Below are positions 35,523-47,207 of a stretch of DNA of 64,000 bases, in pieces. Every line of letters starts with the position of its first letter. Within the stretch, counting starts at the first letter, position 1. The notes under the pieces were generated by a model. That model worked only from the letters and a program-made list of their open reading frames with translations. It did no database searches and was not told the origin of the DNA. The stretch is from NCBI RefSeq assembly GCF_003265705.1, contig NW_020312775.1, positions 2,340,270 to 2,404,269 on the forward strand, in the 5' to 3' direction. A program made the translations under genes and the position numbers. Origin of the DNA: Callorhinus ursinus (lineage: Eukaryota; Chordata; Mammalia; Carnivora; Otariidae).

Positions 35523-35750
35523 TTATTTTTCAGTTTGGGTGCTTTCCATTGCCCCATTTTCCAGATAACTGATACATTCTTCTGCATCTGCTAATCTACT
35601 GCTGATTCCCTCCAGTGTATTTTTTTTAATTTCAGTTACTGAATTCTTCAACTTTGATTGGTTCTTTTTAATATTTTCTATTTCTTTATTGGAGGTTTCA
35701 CCGAATTCTTCTATTCTTCTCTCCAGTTTACTGAGCATCTTTACAATCAT
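35523..35750 (-). pseudogene. L1 ORF1 coiled-coil fragment
   Basis: A 75-codon open stretch rich in E, K, I and L, with the heptad-like 'ENIKKNQSKLKNSVTEIKKN' and 'ISSRLADAEECISYLEN'. This is the coiled-coil/RRM boundary of L1 ORF1p. It belongs to the L1 of 29,860-37,648 and is older in type than the ORF1 at 42,531. Confidence 0.75.
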
Positions 35751-36060
35751 TTACTTTAAATTTTTTATCAAGCATATTTTGTATCTCCATTTAATTTAGT
35801 CTTTTTGGGGGAGGTTTTGTCTTGTTCTTTCTTTTGGAGAATATTCCTCTGTCTTCTCATTCTGTTGGATTTACAGTGTTTTTTTTTTAATGGATTAAGT
35901 AAAAACAGCTACTTTTCCTAAACTTGAAGGAATGCTCTTATATGTGGTCATCCCCTATGTAGACTGTGTGTGCTAGGTGACTTTCACAGTCTTGCTGAAA
36001 CTGTGGCTAGAGTGGGCTGGGGTTTGCAGGGCACTCCATGCTAGGACTGCCGTGACTGGA

Positions 36061-37150
36061 TGGCTGGAGTTGAAGTAGTCGTGGGCTGGTGTGGTCCTAA
36101 GGCTCTCTGCTCAGAGAGTGACCTGACAGGACAGCTGAAATTTATGTGGGTGGAAGCCAAGGGATCCTGGTGCTTTCCATGCAGGATGGCAGGATGGCTA
36201 AAGCTGAAGTAGATGCAGGTTGGTGTGGTTTCTGGGCTCTCCACATAGCAAGTGCTCTGGCAGGAGAGCTAAAGCTGAAATGGATGCAAGCTGGGGTGTC
36301 CTGAGTCTCTACACATAGAGGGCACCTTAGCAATATAGCTGAAGCTGAAGTGTCAGCCAGAGAATTCTGGGGCTCTCTACATAGAAGTTGTCCTTGCAGG
36401 GCACGTGGAGCTGAGGTAAGTTGTGGATTGAAAGTTCTCAGGGTTCTCTGCACAGCAGATACCCTCACAGGTTAGCTAAAATTGAAGTGGGTGCATGTTA
36501 GGGATTCTGGAGTTCTGAGATCACCCTGGCAGGATAGTTGAAGCTGAAGTGGGTGTAAACTGGGCAATTCCAAGGTGCTCTGTCCTGGGGGTGCACTGGT
36601 GGGTAAGCCAGAACTGAGGCAGTGTGTGGGCCAGGAAGTCCCGGTGCCCTTGCAGCACCTCTGAAGCTGAAGTGGGTACAAGCCGGGGTGTCTTCAACTT
36701 CTTTGTGTAGCAGACACCCTGGCAGGATAGCTGAAGCTGAAGTGGGTGCAAGCCAGTGTGTCCTGGCATGTTCAGTGCAGGAATGTACTGGCCATGTTAC
36801 TGGAGCTGAGGCAAGCCCAGGGGAGGGTTTTCCATGGTGCTCCATGTAGGGAGTGCCCTGACAGGGTGGCTGGAACCAAGGCAGTCACAAGTCAGGAGTT
36901 CTCAAGGTGCTTCAAGCAGGGAGCACCCTGTTAGGGAAGCTGGATGTGAATCACGCATCACTGGAGTGATCTGCCCTGGGGGTGCCCTAGCAAGCCATCT
37001 AAAGCCAAAGAAGTATCAGAATGGAGTGTTCTGGGGTGCTTTGCCCCTGTGTCACCTTGGTGCAAATGCTGGAGCTATAGTAAGTACTGACCAGGGGTGT
37101 CCCATGTGCACTGCCCTGTGGCCACCTTCGTGGAATGGCTGGGGCTGGTG
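36061..37150 (-). repeat. ~70-bp tandem array in an L1 5'UTR (about 17 units)
   Basis: A GC-richer block in which a motif like 'gctgaagctgaagtgggtgc' recurs about every 70 bp. I located unit anchors near 36,061, 36,133, 36,197, 36,268, 36,338, 36,405, 36,475, 36,537, 36,607, 36,662, 36,730, 36,798, 36,868, 36,938, 36,997, 37,067 and 37,138. Units also share 'gggtgtcctggggctctctg'-like text. It lies between ORF1 remnants (35,880) and the apparent L1 5' end (~37,648), so it is most simply the repeated 5'UTR of that antisense L1. The open frames across it are by-products of the repeat. Confidence 0.82.
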
Positions 37151-37648
37151 TGCACTACAGGCCTGGGGCTTACTGGGGCAGCAGGTTAGTTAAGGTGCCT
37201 GGGTCCTGCACTGCTCTGTGCTTTCAAGGTGGAGGGGGAGTCTAAACCATGTTGTTCTCCAGTCCCTCTGACCCAGAGAGAGTTTCAGCAGTTTCTCCAC
37301 TGTTTGGTAGAGTTCTAGGGATGGATCTTTCATAAGCTAGATGCTCTTTTAAACTTTGGCTTTTTTTCTGTGTCCCAGGGCAGAAAAATCTGTTCCCAGT
37401 CCCTCAGTACTATCCCTCCTTACTGATGTTCCTAGCATTGGGGGTGAGGGTTTCCTTCTTTACCATGTCTCCATCTCTCTTGCAGTTCTCTTTTACCATT
37501 CTCTTTAACTTTTATTGCACAGAAGCTATTCAGTCAGCCTTCAATTCTCAAGGAAGAATTGCTCCATAAATGGGTATAATTTCGTGTGTTCCATGGAGGA
37601 AGTCTGTTCAGGATCATCCTACATCCTACATCTTGAACCAGAACAGCT

Positions 37649-37834
37649 TGTGTTGCATTGATTTTGTAGTGACATGCTTTGATCTTTTCTTGTTTTCTTT
37701 TGTGTATCTTATATAGGTATTTTCTTTGTGGTTATCATATGGCTTACATAAAACATAATTATAAAAATTGATCTTAAACTAGCAGTTTAAACTCATTGTA
37801 TAAAAACTGAAAATTTCACTCTCTCCATAGTTTA
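37649..37834 (-). mobile_element. L1M host, left part
   Basis: Ancient L1M sequence from the region between ORF1 and ORF2 ('tttgtggttatcatatggct' is diagnostic in antisense). It is interrupted at 37,834 by a 10.9-kb L1 compound and continues at 48,691. Its own ORF2 side is lost at the junction with the L1 at 29,860-37,648. Confidence 0.75.
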
Positions 37835-38258
37835 TTTTTTAGGTTTTATTATTTTTTATTTTTTAATTAACATATTATTAGTTTAAGAGGTAGAGGTCAG
37901 AGATTAATCAGTCTTATATAATATGCAGTACTCATTACATCATGTGCCCTCCTTAATGTATATCACCCAGTTACACCATCCCCCCACACCTTTCCCCTCC
38001 AGCAACCCTCGGTTTATTTCCTAAGATTAAGAGTCTCTTACGGTTTGTCTCCCTCTCTGATTTCATCTTCTTTTTTGTTTTCCCCTCTTCCCCTATGATC
38101 CTCTGCTTGGTTTCCTAAATTCCACATATGAATGAGATCATATGATAATTGTCCTTCTCTGATTGACTCATTTCAATGAGCATAATAACCTCAAGTTCCA
38201 TCCACGTCACCGAAAAGGCAAGATTTCATTTTTTTGATGGCTGAGTAGTATTCTATTT

Positions 38259-38260
<2 letters not shown>

Positions 38261-38300
<40 letters not shown>
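38261..38300 (+). repeat. (GT)20 microsatellite in L1 ORF2
   Basis: A perfect GT tract of 20 units inserted where ORF2 codes for the C-terminal 'IYTMEYY' region. On the sense strand it reads as AC repeats between 'aatgtggt' and 'tgaaatagaatac'. It is the same site as the tracts at 15,940 and 60,636. Confidence 0.97.
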
Positions 38301-38302
<2 letters not shown>

Positions 38303-40211
38303 CACATTATCTTTATCCATTCATCTGTTGAAGGACATCTGGCCTCTTTCCATAGTTTGGTTACTGTGGACATTGCTGCTATACACACTGGGGTGCGGGT
38401 GCCCTTTCAAATCACTACATATGTATCTTTGGGGTAAATTCCTAGTAGTGCAATTGCTAGGTCATAGGGTAATTCTATTTTCAACTTTTTGAGGAACCTC
38501 CATACTATTTTCCAGAGTGGCTGCACCAACTTGCATCCCCACCAACACTGTAAGAGGGCTCCCCTTTCTCCACATCTTCACCAAAATCTATTGTTTCCTG
38601 AATGGTTAATTCTAGCCATTAATTCTAGCCAGTGGGAGCTGGTATCTCATTGTGGTCTTGATTTGTATTTCCCTGATGCTGAGTGATGTGGAATATTTTT
38701 TCATGTGTCTGTTGGCCATTTCTGTCTTCTTTGGAGAAATGTCTGTTCATATCTTCTGCCCACTTCTTGACTGGATTATTTGTTTTATGGGTGTTGAGTT
38801 TGATAAGTTCTTTATAAATCTTTGATACCAGTCCTGTATCTGATATGTCATTTGCAAATTTCTTATCCCATTTAATAGGTCAGTAGGTTACCTTTTAGTT
38901 TTATTTACTGTTTCCCTTGCCATGCGGAAGCTTTTTATCTTGATGAAGTCCTAATAGTTCATTTTGGCTTTTGTTTCCCTTACCTTTAAAGACATGTCTT
39001 GCAAGAAGTTCTGCAGCTGAGGTCAAAGAGTTTGCTGCCTGTGTTCTCCTCTAGGATTTTAATGGATTCCTGTCTTACACTGAGATTTTCATCCATTTTG
39101 AGTTTACCTTTGTGTATGGTATAAGAGAATGGTTCAGTTTCATTCTTCTGCATGTGGCTGTCCAATTTTCCCAGCACCATTTATTGAAGAGACTCTTTTT
39201 TCCATTGGATATTCTTTCCTGTTCTGTCAAAACTATTTGACAGAGAGTTGAGGGTCCATTTCTGGGCTTTCTATTCTGTTCCATTGATCTATGTGTCTGT
39301 TTTCTGCCAATATTATGCTGTCTTGATGATCACAGCTTTCTAATATAGCTTGAAGACAAGCATCGTGATGCCCCAGCTTTCGTTTTCTTTTTCAATATTC
39401 CCCTGGCTATTCGGGGTCTTTCCTGATTCCATACAAATTTTAGGATTGTTTGTTCCAGCTCTGTGAAAAATGTTGATGCTATTTGATAAGGATTGCATGA
39501 ATGTAGATTGCTCTGGGCGCATAGACATTTTAACAATGTTCATTCTTCCAATCCATGAGCATTGGATGTTTTTCCATCTCTTTTTGTCTTCCTCCATTTC
39601 TTTCATAAGTGTTCTGTAGTTTCTAGAGTGTGCAGATCCTTTACCTCTTTGGTTAGGTTTATTCCTAGGTATCTTATGGTTTTTGGTGCTATTGTAAATG
39701 GAATCAATTCCTTAATTTATCTTTCTTAAATTACATTGTTAGTGTATAGAAATGCAACTGATTTCTATGAATTGATTTTATATCTTGCCATGTTGCTGAA
39801 TTGTTGTATGAGTTCCAGCAATTTTAGGGTGGAGGCTTTTGGATTTTCCACATAAAGTATCATGTCATTTGTGAAAAGAGAGCATTTGACTACTTCTTTG
39901 CCAATTTGAATGCCTTTTATTTATTTTTGTTGTGTGATTGCTGAGGTTAGGACTTCTAGTACTATGTTGAACAATAATGGTGTGAGTGGGCATCCCTGTC
40001 GTGTTCTTGACCTTAAGGGAAAAGCTCTCAGTTTGTCCCCATTGAGAATGATATTCTCTGTGGGCTTTCCATAGATGGCTTTTATGATATGGAGGTAAGT
40101 TCCCTCTATCCCTGCACTCTGAAGAGTTTTAATCAGGGAAGGATGTTGTATTTTTCAAATGCTTTTTCTACAACAATTGAGAAAATCAAATGGTTCTTGT
40201 CTTTTTTTTAA

Positions 40212-40682
40212 TTAACGTGATTTATCACATTGGATGATTTGCAAATGTTGAACCACACTACAGTGCAGGAACAAATCCCACCTGTTGTTGTGAATAATCC
40301 TTTTAATGCACTGTTGGATCCTATTGGCTAGTATCTTGGTGAGTATTTTGGCATCCATGCTCATCAGGGATATTGGCCTGTAATTACCCTCTTTGTCTAA
40401 TTTGGGGATCAAGGTAATGTTGGCCTCACAGAACGAGTTTGGTAGTTTTCCTTCCATTTCTATTTTTTGAAACAGCATCTGAAGAATAGGTATTATTTCC
40501 TCTTTAAATGTTTGGTAGAATTCCTCTGAGAGGCCATCTGGCCCTGGACTCTTATTTTTTGGGAAATTTTTGATTATTTCTTCAATTTCCTTGCTGGTTG
40601 TTGGTCTGTTCAGATTTTCTGTTTCTTCATGTTTCAGTGTTGGTAGTTTGTAAGTTTTCAGGAATGCATCCATTTCATTCAA
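40212..40682 (-). pseudogene. L1 ORF2 RT fingers/palm fragment
   Basis: A 156-codon open piece of the RT domain. It begins at a linker ('[20 protein letters not shown]'), passes '[19 protein letters not shown]' and '[10 protein letters not shown]', and loses frame after 'RIIHNNRW', before motif A. The paralog in the next L1 is 45,196-45,843. Confidence 0.82.
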
Positions 40683-41170
40683 ATTGCTGAATTTATTGGC
40701 ATAGAGTTGCTCATAATATGTCCTTAAAATTGTTTGTGTTTCCTTCGTGTTGGTCGTGATCTTTCCTCTTTCATTCCTGAATTTATTGATTTGGACCCTT
40801 TCTCTTTTCTTTTGGATAAAGCTGGCTAGAAGTTTATCAATCTTACTAATTCTTTCAAAGAACCAGTTTCTATTTTTGTTGATCCGTTCTACTGTTTTTC
40901 TGGTTTTTATTTCAAAGATGTCTGTTCTAATCTTTATTATTTCCGTTCTCCTGTTTCTTTTAGGCTTTATTTGCCATTCTTTCTACAGCTCTTTTATGTG
41001 TAAGGTAAGCTTGTGTATTTGAGATTTTTCTAATTTTCTGAGAGAGGTTGTATTGCAATGTACTTCCCTCTTAGGACCAACTTTGCTGTATCCCAACGGT
41101 TTTGAAAATATGTGTTTTCATTGTCATTAGTTTCCTTGAATTTTTAAAATTCCTTAATTTCCTGGTTTAC

Positions 41171-41527
41171 TCATTCATTCTTTGGCAGGATGTGCTTTAA
41201 CCTCCAAGTGTTTGAGGTCCTTACAAATTTCCTCTTGTGATTGAGTTCAAGTTCCAAAACACTGTGGCCTGAAAATATGCAGGGAATGATCCTGATCTTT
41301 TGGTATCTGCGAGACCTGGTTTGTGACCCAGTATGCGATCTAGTCTGAAGAAAGTTCCATATGCACCCAAGAAAGAAGAATGAGTATTCTGTTGATCTAG
41401 GATGGAATGTTCTGTATATATCTATGAAGTCCATCTGGTCCAGTGTGTCATCCAAAGCCCTTGTTTTTTTTGTTGATATTCTGCGTAGATGATCTGTCCA
41501 TTGCTGTGAGTGGGGTGTTGAAGTCAC
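41171..41527 (-). pseudogene. L1 ORF2 endonuclease fragment
   Basis: A 118-codon stretch of the apurinic endonuclease domain ('FIDIYRTFHPRSTEYSFFF', 'IIPCIFSGHSVLELELNHKR'). The catalytic SDH motif reads SGH here, so the Asp is lost. The start is a frame artefact. Confidence 0.78.
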
Positions 41528-42530
41528 CTACTATTATTGTTTTATTATCTATGTGGAGCATAAACATTTAAAATTGTTAGATCTTCTTGTTGGATAGGCC
41601 CTTTATGTATAATAGAGTGTCCCTCTTCATCTCTTACTACAGTTTTTTGTTTAAAATCTAATTTGTCTGATATGAGGATTGCTATGTCAGCTTATTTTGA
41701 GGTCCATTAACATGGTGAATGGTTCTCCACCATTTCACTTTCAGCCTGGAGGTGTCTTTGGGTCTAAAATGAGTCTCTCATAGACAGCATATGGATGGGT
41801 CTTGCTTTTTTATCCAATCTGATACCCTGTGTCTTTTGGTTTGGAGCATTTAGCCATTTACATTCACAGTAAGTGTTGAAGGATATTAATTTAATGCCAT
41901 TGTATTGCCTATAAAGTCCCTGTTTCTGTAGAGCATCTCTGTTTCTTTCTGGTCTATGTGACTCTGGGGTCTTTCTTCACTTACAGTTGTCCCCTTAATA
42001 TTTCTTGCAGGGCTGGCTTGATGATCAAATATTTTTTTCAGTTTCTGTCTCTTCTGGAAGCTCTTTTCTCTCCTTCAATTCTGAATGACAGCCTTGCTGG
42101 ATAAAGTATTCTTGGCTGCCTATTCTCATTTAGTACACTGAATATATCATGCCAGCCCTTTCTGGCCTGCCAGGCTTCTGTGGATAGGTGGGATCTTAGT
42201 CTAATGTTCCTCCCTCTGTAGGCAAGGAGCCTCTTGACTCGAGCTGCTCTCAGGATTCTCTCTTTATCTCTAAAATTTTCAAGCTTCACTATTATATGTT
42301 GGAGTATTGATCTATTTTTATTGATTTTGTGAGGGGTCCTCTCTGTCTCTTGGATAAAAATGCTTGTTTACTTCCCCCAATTAGGGAAGTTCTCAGCTAT
42401 GATTTGCTCAAATATACCTTCTGGCTTCCCCCCTCTCTTCCTCCTCATGTACCCCAATAATTCTGACATTGGTTCTTTTCAGGACATCATTAATTTCTCA
42501 TACCTTTTTTTCATGGGCTAGTAGTTGTCT

Positions 42531-42863
42531 TTATCTCTTTTCCTCATGTTCTTTCCTTTCCATCAGCCTGTATTCTAGTTCACTTATTCTCCCTTCTGCC
42601 TCATTCACCCCAGCTGTTAGAGCATCCAATTTAGACTGCATCTTCATTTTAACATTTTTAAGTTCAGCCTGATTAGATCTCATTTTTGCAGTAAGAGATT
42701 CTCTACTGTCTTTTATGCTTTTGTCAAGCCCATCTATTAACTTTATTATTGTTATCCTGAATTCTGTCTCTGACATCTTACTTATATCCATATCGATTAG
42801 ATTTGTGGCAGAGAACATTACCTCTGGTTCTTTCTTTTGTTGTGAATTCCTCCTTCTAGTCAT
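42531..42863 (-). pseudogene. L1 ORF1 N-terminal half (110 codons)
   Basis: Opens at the ATG at 42,863 ('MTRRRNSQQKKEPEVMFSAT') and stays open through a coiled-coil region ('EFRITIIKLIDGLDKSIKDS') to 42,531. The frame also extends upstream into the 5'UTR, but the conserved start is this ATG. A later ORF1 C-terminal piece is at 42,038-42,289. It would be the L1 RNA-binding trimer subunit. Confidence 0.82.
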
Positions 42864-44522
42864 TTTGCCCAGAGAATAATGAGTGGGCTGGTGAGCAGAA
42901 TCAAAAATATTAACCATAATCCAAGCAAAATACACACTAGACAAGACTGAAGCTTTCTGAAACCAAAACAGAAAAGCAAACAAAAAGAAAAGAAAACAAA
43001 ACAGAAAAGAAAGAGATTAGAAAAAGAGGGGGGGGGAGAGAGAATATAATCTAACAGGTGGACTAATCAGGGTGTTCTACTTATTCCTGAGTGAATTTTG
43101 GTCTGTGTGTTAGAAGACACTAATTCCCAAAATTGCGAAGAAAGCAAAACTTATATATATACCAAAATAAAATTAATAGAGTAAAAAAAAAGGCCAAAAT
43201 GAAGTATGTATCTATAAAATGTGGATGTAAAAATTAACAGTTAAAAAGCAACTTAAAAACAAAGATTTGATAAAATGAGAAACTAGTTGAGATGGGAAAA
43301 AAGAAAAAAGAAATGGAAAATTTTGGACTGAAAGTTAAACAAATCATCAGAAAAAACCTTGAGTTCTATATCCTATTTACCCCTAACACTGCAGTTTTAT
43401 AGTCTTATGGGATCCATAAACTAGTTGTGCACCTGTTCTTCTAATTTGTCTTCTGGGGGAGGGGCCTGATATGCTACTTCTCAGGTGTCTCTGCCTGGGC
43501 AGAGTTGCACTGTCCATGCCAGGGTGTTGAGCTCAGAGTAAGCTGGTCTTCCGTGTGACTTTGTTCCCTGAAGGCTTTTTGCCTCTCTTTAGAGGATCAG
43601 AATAAAAATGGCCATGCCCCCATCTCCAGCCCCAAAGCCTATAGATCGTGGTATCCCCTCTTCATTAAACCCTCTGAGGCAAGCAGTCTTCACTTTTGTT
43701 TGTGCTAAATGCTGCAGACTCTTGTGGTGCATACCCACAGCAATCATCCCTGGGGGGAGCCCCAAGGACCCATGTTATTGCACTTTTTGTGTCCTGGGGC
43801 TGAGAGTGGTCATGGGCTCGTGCACATACTTGCTCCACTGCTCTCAGCAGATGGCTTAGTGTCACCCTACCATCCTTTCCAGGGCTGCTACCCTGAGAGC
43901 TGTTGCCTTGTCAAGGGCAAACCCGCATCACTCCTGCTGGGGAATGGCAGACAGTCCACACATTCCAGTCTTTTTCAGGGTGCTCAGGCAGAGAGCAGTC
44001 ACCCAATCAGCCTAGCTGGTGGTTTATGGCACCTTAGCCTGAGAGTCCCCTCCAAGGCCCCCTGATCGTAATGAGTTTCCCCGCTCCACTGCTTGGGTAC
44101 TCTACTGGCTCAGGCTCACCCATTAGTTCTGTGACTCCTGGGATACTGAGACCACACTGAGCCACCTAGAATTCTACCCTTTACATCCCCTGAGCCCCTT
44201 TCAGTTAGGGATGTCTCTCATTGGAGCAGATTTCTAAGGGTTTGGATTTTGCCCCCTGGGGCTATATCACTTTCTGGTAGCTGGCTTATGGAGACTCCCT
44301 CCCCCCTCCATTTCTCTCTCGATATCTCCCTTCAGATTCATGTCTCCACATGTACTACCTTACAAAAAGCAGTCCCATTTCTACTTGTAGAGATCCAGAT
44401 ATATTTTCTTACATCTCAGGTTGAATTCATGGGTGATGAGAATTGTTTGATAGTTATCCAGTGAAATTCAAGGGACTAGATGAAACGAGTTCCCCGACTC
44501 TTCCACCATCTTGCCTCCTCCA
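42864..44522 (-). promoter_or_regulatory. L1 5'UTR, unspliced copy
   Basis: The 5'UTR of the left L1: a GC-richer part (43,430-44,250), a T/A-rich part and a 5' end at 44,522. A potential splice donor (sense 'tttgtaaggtagta') falls after a 164-nt first exon (44,359-44,522). The acceptor position just before ORF1 reads 'ctgggcaaaatg', without the AG found at 4,005-4,006. The open frames 43,608-44,065 have no homolog I recognise. Confidence 0.7.
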
Positions 44523-44558
44523 GGTAGCACAGACATTTTAACAGTATTTATTCTTCTA

Positions 44559-44768
44559 GGTGCGCCTGGGTGTCTCAGTCTGTTAAGAGTCTGCCTTCAG
44601 CTCAGGTCATGATCCCAGGGTCTTTGGATCTAGCCCCACTACAGACCCCCTGCTTGGCAGGAAGCCTGCTCCTCCCTCTTCCTCTGCCTGCCATTCCCTG
44701 TCCTTGTGTTCTTTCTCTCTCTGTGTGTGTCAAATAAAAATAAATTAAAAAATAAATAAAATCTTTAA
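44559..44768 (+). mobile_element. SINEC inside the right L1
   Basis: A forward Can-SINE ('tgcgcctgggtgtctcagtc') with an AATAAA-rich tail. Flanks 'tatttattcttct' and 'atatttttcttcc' suggest an imperfect TSD. The host RT-region sequence continues across it. Confidence 0.92.
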
Positions 44769-45195
44769 AATATTTTTCTTCCAATGCATGAGCATGGAAT
44801 ATTTTTCCATTTTTGTGTGTCTTCCTCAATTTCTTTCATGAGTCTTCTATGGTTTTCTGAGTACATATCCTTTGCTTCTTTGGTTAGGTTTATTCCTAGA
44901 TATCTTATGGTTTTTGGTGCAATTGTAAATGGGATCAACTCCTTAATTTTGCTTTCTTTTGTCTCATTGTTAGTGTATAGATGTGCAACTGATTTCTGTG
45001 CTTCTGAATTCCTGTATGAATTCTAGGAATTTGGGGGTAGAACCTTTGGGTTTTTCACATAGAGTATCATGTCATCTGCAAAAGAGTGAGTGTTTGACTT
45101 TTTGCCCATTCAGATGACTTTTATTTCTTTTTCTTGTCTGATTGCTGAGGCAAAGACTTCTAGTACCAAGTTAACAACAGTGGTGATAGTGCACA

Positions 45196-45843
45196 TCACT
45201 GCTGTATTCCTGATCTTAGGGGAAAAGTTCTCAGACTTTCTCCATTGAGAATGATATTTTCTGTGGGCTTTTCATATATGGCTTTTATGATATGGAGGCG
45301 TGTTCCCTCTATCCCTACACTTTGAAGACTTTTAATCAAGAGAAGATGCTGTACTTTGTTAAATGTTTTTTCTGCATCTATAGAAAGGATCACATGGTTC
45401 TCATCCTTTCTTTTATTTATGTAGTGTATCACATTGATTGATTTGCAGATGTTGAACCACCCATGCAGCCCAGAAATAAATCCCACCTGGTCGTGGTGAA
45501 TAATCCTTTTAATGTACTGTTGGATCGTATTGGCTAGTATCTTGGTGAGTATTTTGGCATCCATGTTCATCAGGGATATTGGTTTGTAATTCTTTTTGTT
45601 GTGGTCTTTGTCTGGTTTGGGGACCAAGGTAATGCTGGCCTCATAGAACGAGTTTGGTAGTTTTCCTTCCATTTCTGTTTTTTGGAACAGTTTCAGAAGA
45701 ATAGGTATTAATTCTCTAAATGTTTGGTAGAAATCACCTGGGAAGCCATCCAGCCCTGGACTCTTGTTGGTTGGGAGATGTGGGATTACTGCTTCAATTT
45801 TCTTGCTGGTTAAGGACTGTTCAGATTTTCTATTTCTTCCCAT
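45196..45843 (-). pseudogene. L1 ORF2 reverse transcriptase fragment (215 codons)
   Basis: The longest open stretch in the window. It covers the RT fingers and palm: '[17 protein letters not shown]', '[13 protein letters not shown]', '[18 protein letters not shown]' and motif A, '[15 protein letters not shown]', with its catalytic Asp. It ends at a mutated motif B, 'FPLRSGIQQ' (family: ..GCPLSP follows). The FADD motif lies beyond the stop in another frame. It has no function on its own. Confidence 0.87.
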
Positions 45844-46543
45844 TTCAGTTTTTGTAGTTTATACATTTCTGGGAATGCATCTATTTCTTCCAGATTCCTA
45901 ATTTAATGGTATATAATGCTCATAATATTCTCTTTTAATTTCTTCACTGGTGGTTGTGCTCTCTCCTCTTTAATTCATGATTTTACTTATTTGGGTCCTT
46001 TCTCTTTTCTTTTTGATTAGTCTGGCCAGGGCTTTATCAATCTTATTAATTCTTTCAAAGAACCAACTTCCAGTTTTCTTATCTGTTCTACTGTTCTTTT
46101 GGTTTCTATTCCATTGATTTCAGCTCTAACATTTATTAATTTTCTTCTCCTCCTTCGTTTAGGCTTTATTTGCTGTTTTTTCTCCAGCTCCTTTAGGTAT
46201 AGTGTTAGATGGTGTATTTGAGATCATTTTTGTTTCTTGAGAAAGGCTTGTCTTGCTATTTACTTTCCTCTTAGAACCACCTTTGCTGTATCCCAAAGAT
46301 TTTTAATAGTTATATTTTCATTTTCATTTGTTTTCATGAATTTTTAAAATTCTTCTTTAATTCCCTGGTTGACCCATTCATTCTTTAGTAGGGTTCTCTT
46401 TAGCCTTCATGTATTTGAGTTCTTTCCAAATTTTTTCTTGTGATTGAGTTCCAGTTGCAAAGCATTATGGTCTGAAAATATGCAGGGAATGATCCCAATC
46501 TTTTGGTACCAGTTGAGACCTGATTTGTGACCTAGTATGTGAT

Positions 46544-46990
46544 CTATTCTGGAGAATGTTCCATGTGCACTCTTGAGAAGAATGTATATTCTGTTTCTTT
46601 ATGATGGAATGCTTTCAAGATATCTGAGAATTCCATCTGCCCCAGTGTGTCATTCAAAGCCCTTGTTTCCTTGTGGATCTGCTCAGATGCTCTGTCCATT
46701 GCAGTGAGTGGGATGTTAAAGTCCCCTACTATTATTGTATTACTGACAATATGTTTCTTTAATATTATTAATTGTTTCATATAATTGATATTTCTCATGT
46801 TAGGGGCATAAATATTTACAGTTGTTAGGTCTTCTTGGATAGATCCTTTAATTATGATATAGTTTCCTTCCTCATGTCTTATTACAGTCTTTGGTTTAAA
46901 ATCTAGTTTGCCTGACATAAGGATTGTTTCCCCAGCTTTCTTTTGATGTCCATTAGCATCATAAATTGTTTTCCACTCCTTAACTTTAAA
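46544..46990 (-). pseudogene. L1 ORF2 endonuclease fragment
   Basis: Endonuclease residues include 'DLTTVNIYAPNMRN' and an intact metal-site motif 'IIVGDFNIPLTAMDR'. The frame is lost after 'TFFSRVHMEHSPE', before the SDH motif. The open frame continues past 46,990 into a SINEC, so the first ~20 residues of the apparent protein are SINE-encoded and unrelated to L1. Confidence 0.83.
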
Positions 46991-47002
46991 TCTGGAGGTG
47001 TC

Positions 47003-47207
47003 GGGGCACCTGGGTGGCTCAGTCATTGAGCATCTGCTTTCAGCTTGGGTCATGATCCCAAGGTCCTGGGATGGAGCCCCACATTGGGCTCCTTACTCCG
47101 CGGGAAGCCTGCTTCTTCCTCTCCCACTCCCTTTGCTTGTGTTCCCTCTGTCACTGTGTCTCTCTCTGTCAAAAAATAAAAAAAATAAAAATCTTTAAAA
47201 AATAAAT
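47003..47207 (+). mobile_element. SINEC with exact 15-bp TSD
   Basis: A full Can-SINE ('gggcacctgggtggctcagt') with an A-rich tail with AATAAA-like repeats. The TSD 'aaatctggaggtgtc' lies at 46,988-47,002 and 47,208-47,222, exact. It disrupts the L1 endonuclease region. Confidence 0.97.

Larger units (their letters stand above)
29860..37648 (-). mobile_element. Older L1 lacking its 3' end, heavily interrupted
   Basis: A reverse-oriented L1 starting in ORF2 near 29,860 without a 3'UTR or poly-T. It continues through RT, endonuclease (to ~34,300), the ORF1 region (~35,000-35,880) and a long 5'UTR with a roughly 70-bp tandem array, ending near 37,648. It contains two twin-primed L1s, a short + L1 and two SINECs. 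An internal junction near 33,152 ('ttagtgcaatt' joined to 'tatatcattt') skips about 1.25 kb of ORF2, judged against the L1 at 18,985-25,680. The 3' truncation is probably a secondary deletion. Confidence 0.75.
37835..44522 (-). mobile_element. Full-length L1, left member of a head-to-tail L1 pair
   Basis: Reverse-oriented, from its 3' end (T-rich, about 37,835) to a 5' end at 44,522 (sense start 'ggaggaggcaagatggtgga'). ORF2 spans about 41,900 to 38,115 and ORF1 42,863 to ~41,985. The 5'UTR of 42,864-44,522 matches 2,382-4,007 in layout. It is directly followed at 44,523 by mid-ORF2 sequence of a second L1 in the same orientation, with no TSD between them. It is disabled by frameshifts. Confidence 0.85.

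Noticed and set aside
36041..36934. Overlapping open frames on both strands, up to 115 codons
   Set aside because: They arise from the ~70-bp GC-rich tandem array, whose units lack stops in several frames. No start context or family match.
36061..37150. CRISPR array
   Set aside because: Units are degenerate and contiguous without unique spacers, and the DNA is mammalian.
43608..44065. Overlapping open frames of 83 and 118 codons
   Set aside because: They lie in the GC-richer part of an antisense L1 5'UTR, which is non-coding on this strand as far as known.
45196..45843. Functional reverse transcriptase gene
   Set aside because: It is the longest open stretch, but it stops at motif B before the catalytic FADD, and the rest of ORF2 is frameshifted.
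46544..47053. 169-codon protein with a novel N-terminus
   Set aside because: The N-terminal ~20 residues come from a reverse-read SINEC with an exact 15-bp TSD, inserted into the L1 endonuclease region. It is a fusion by accident.
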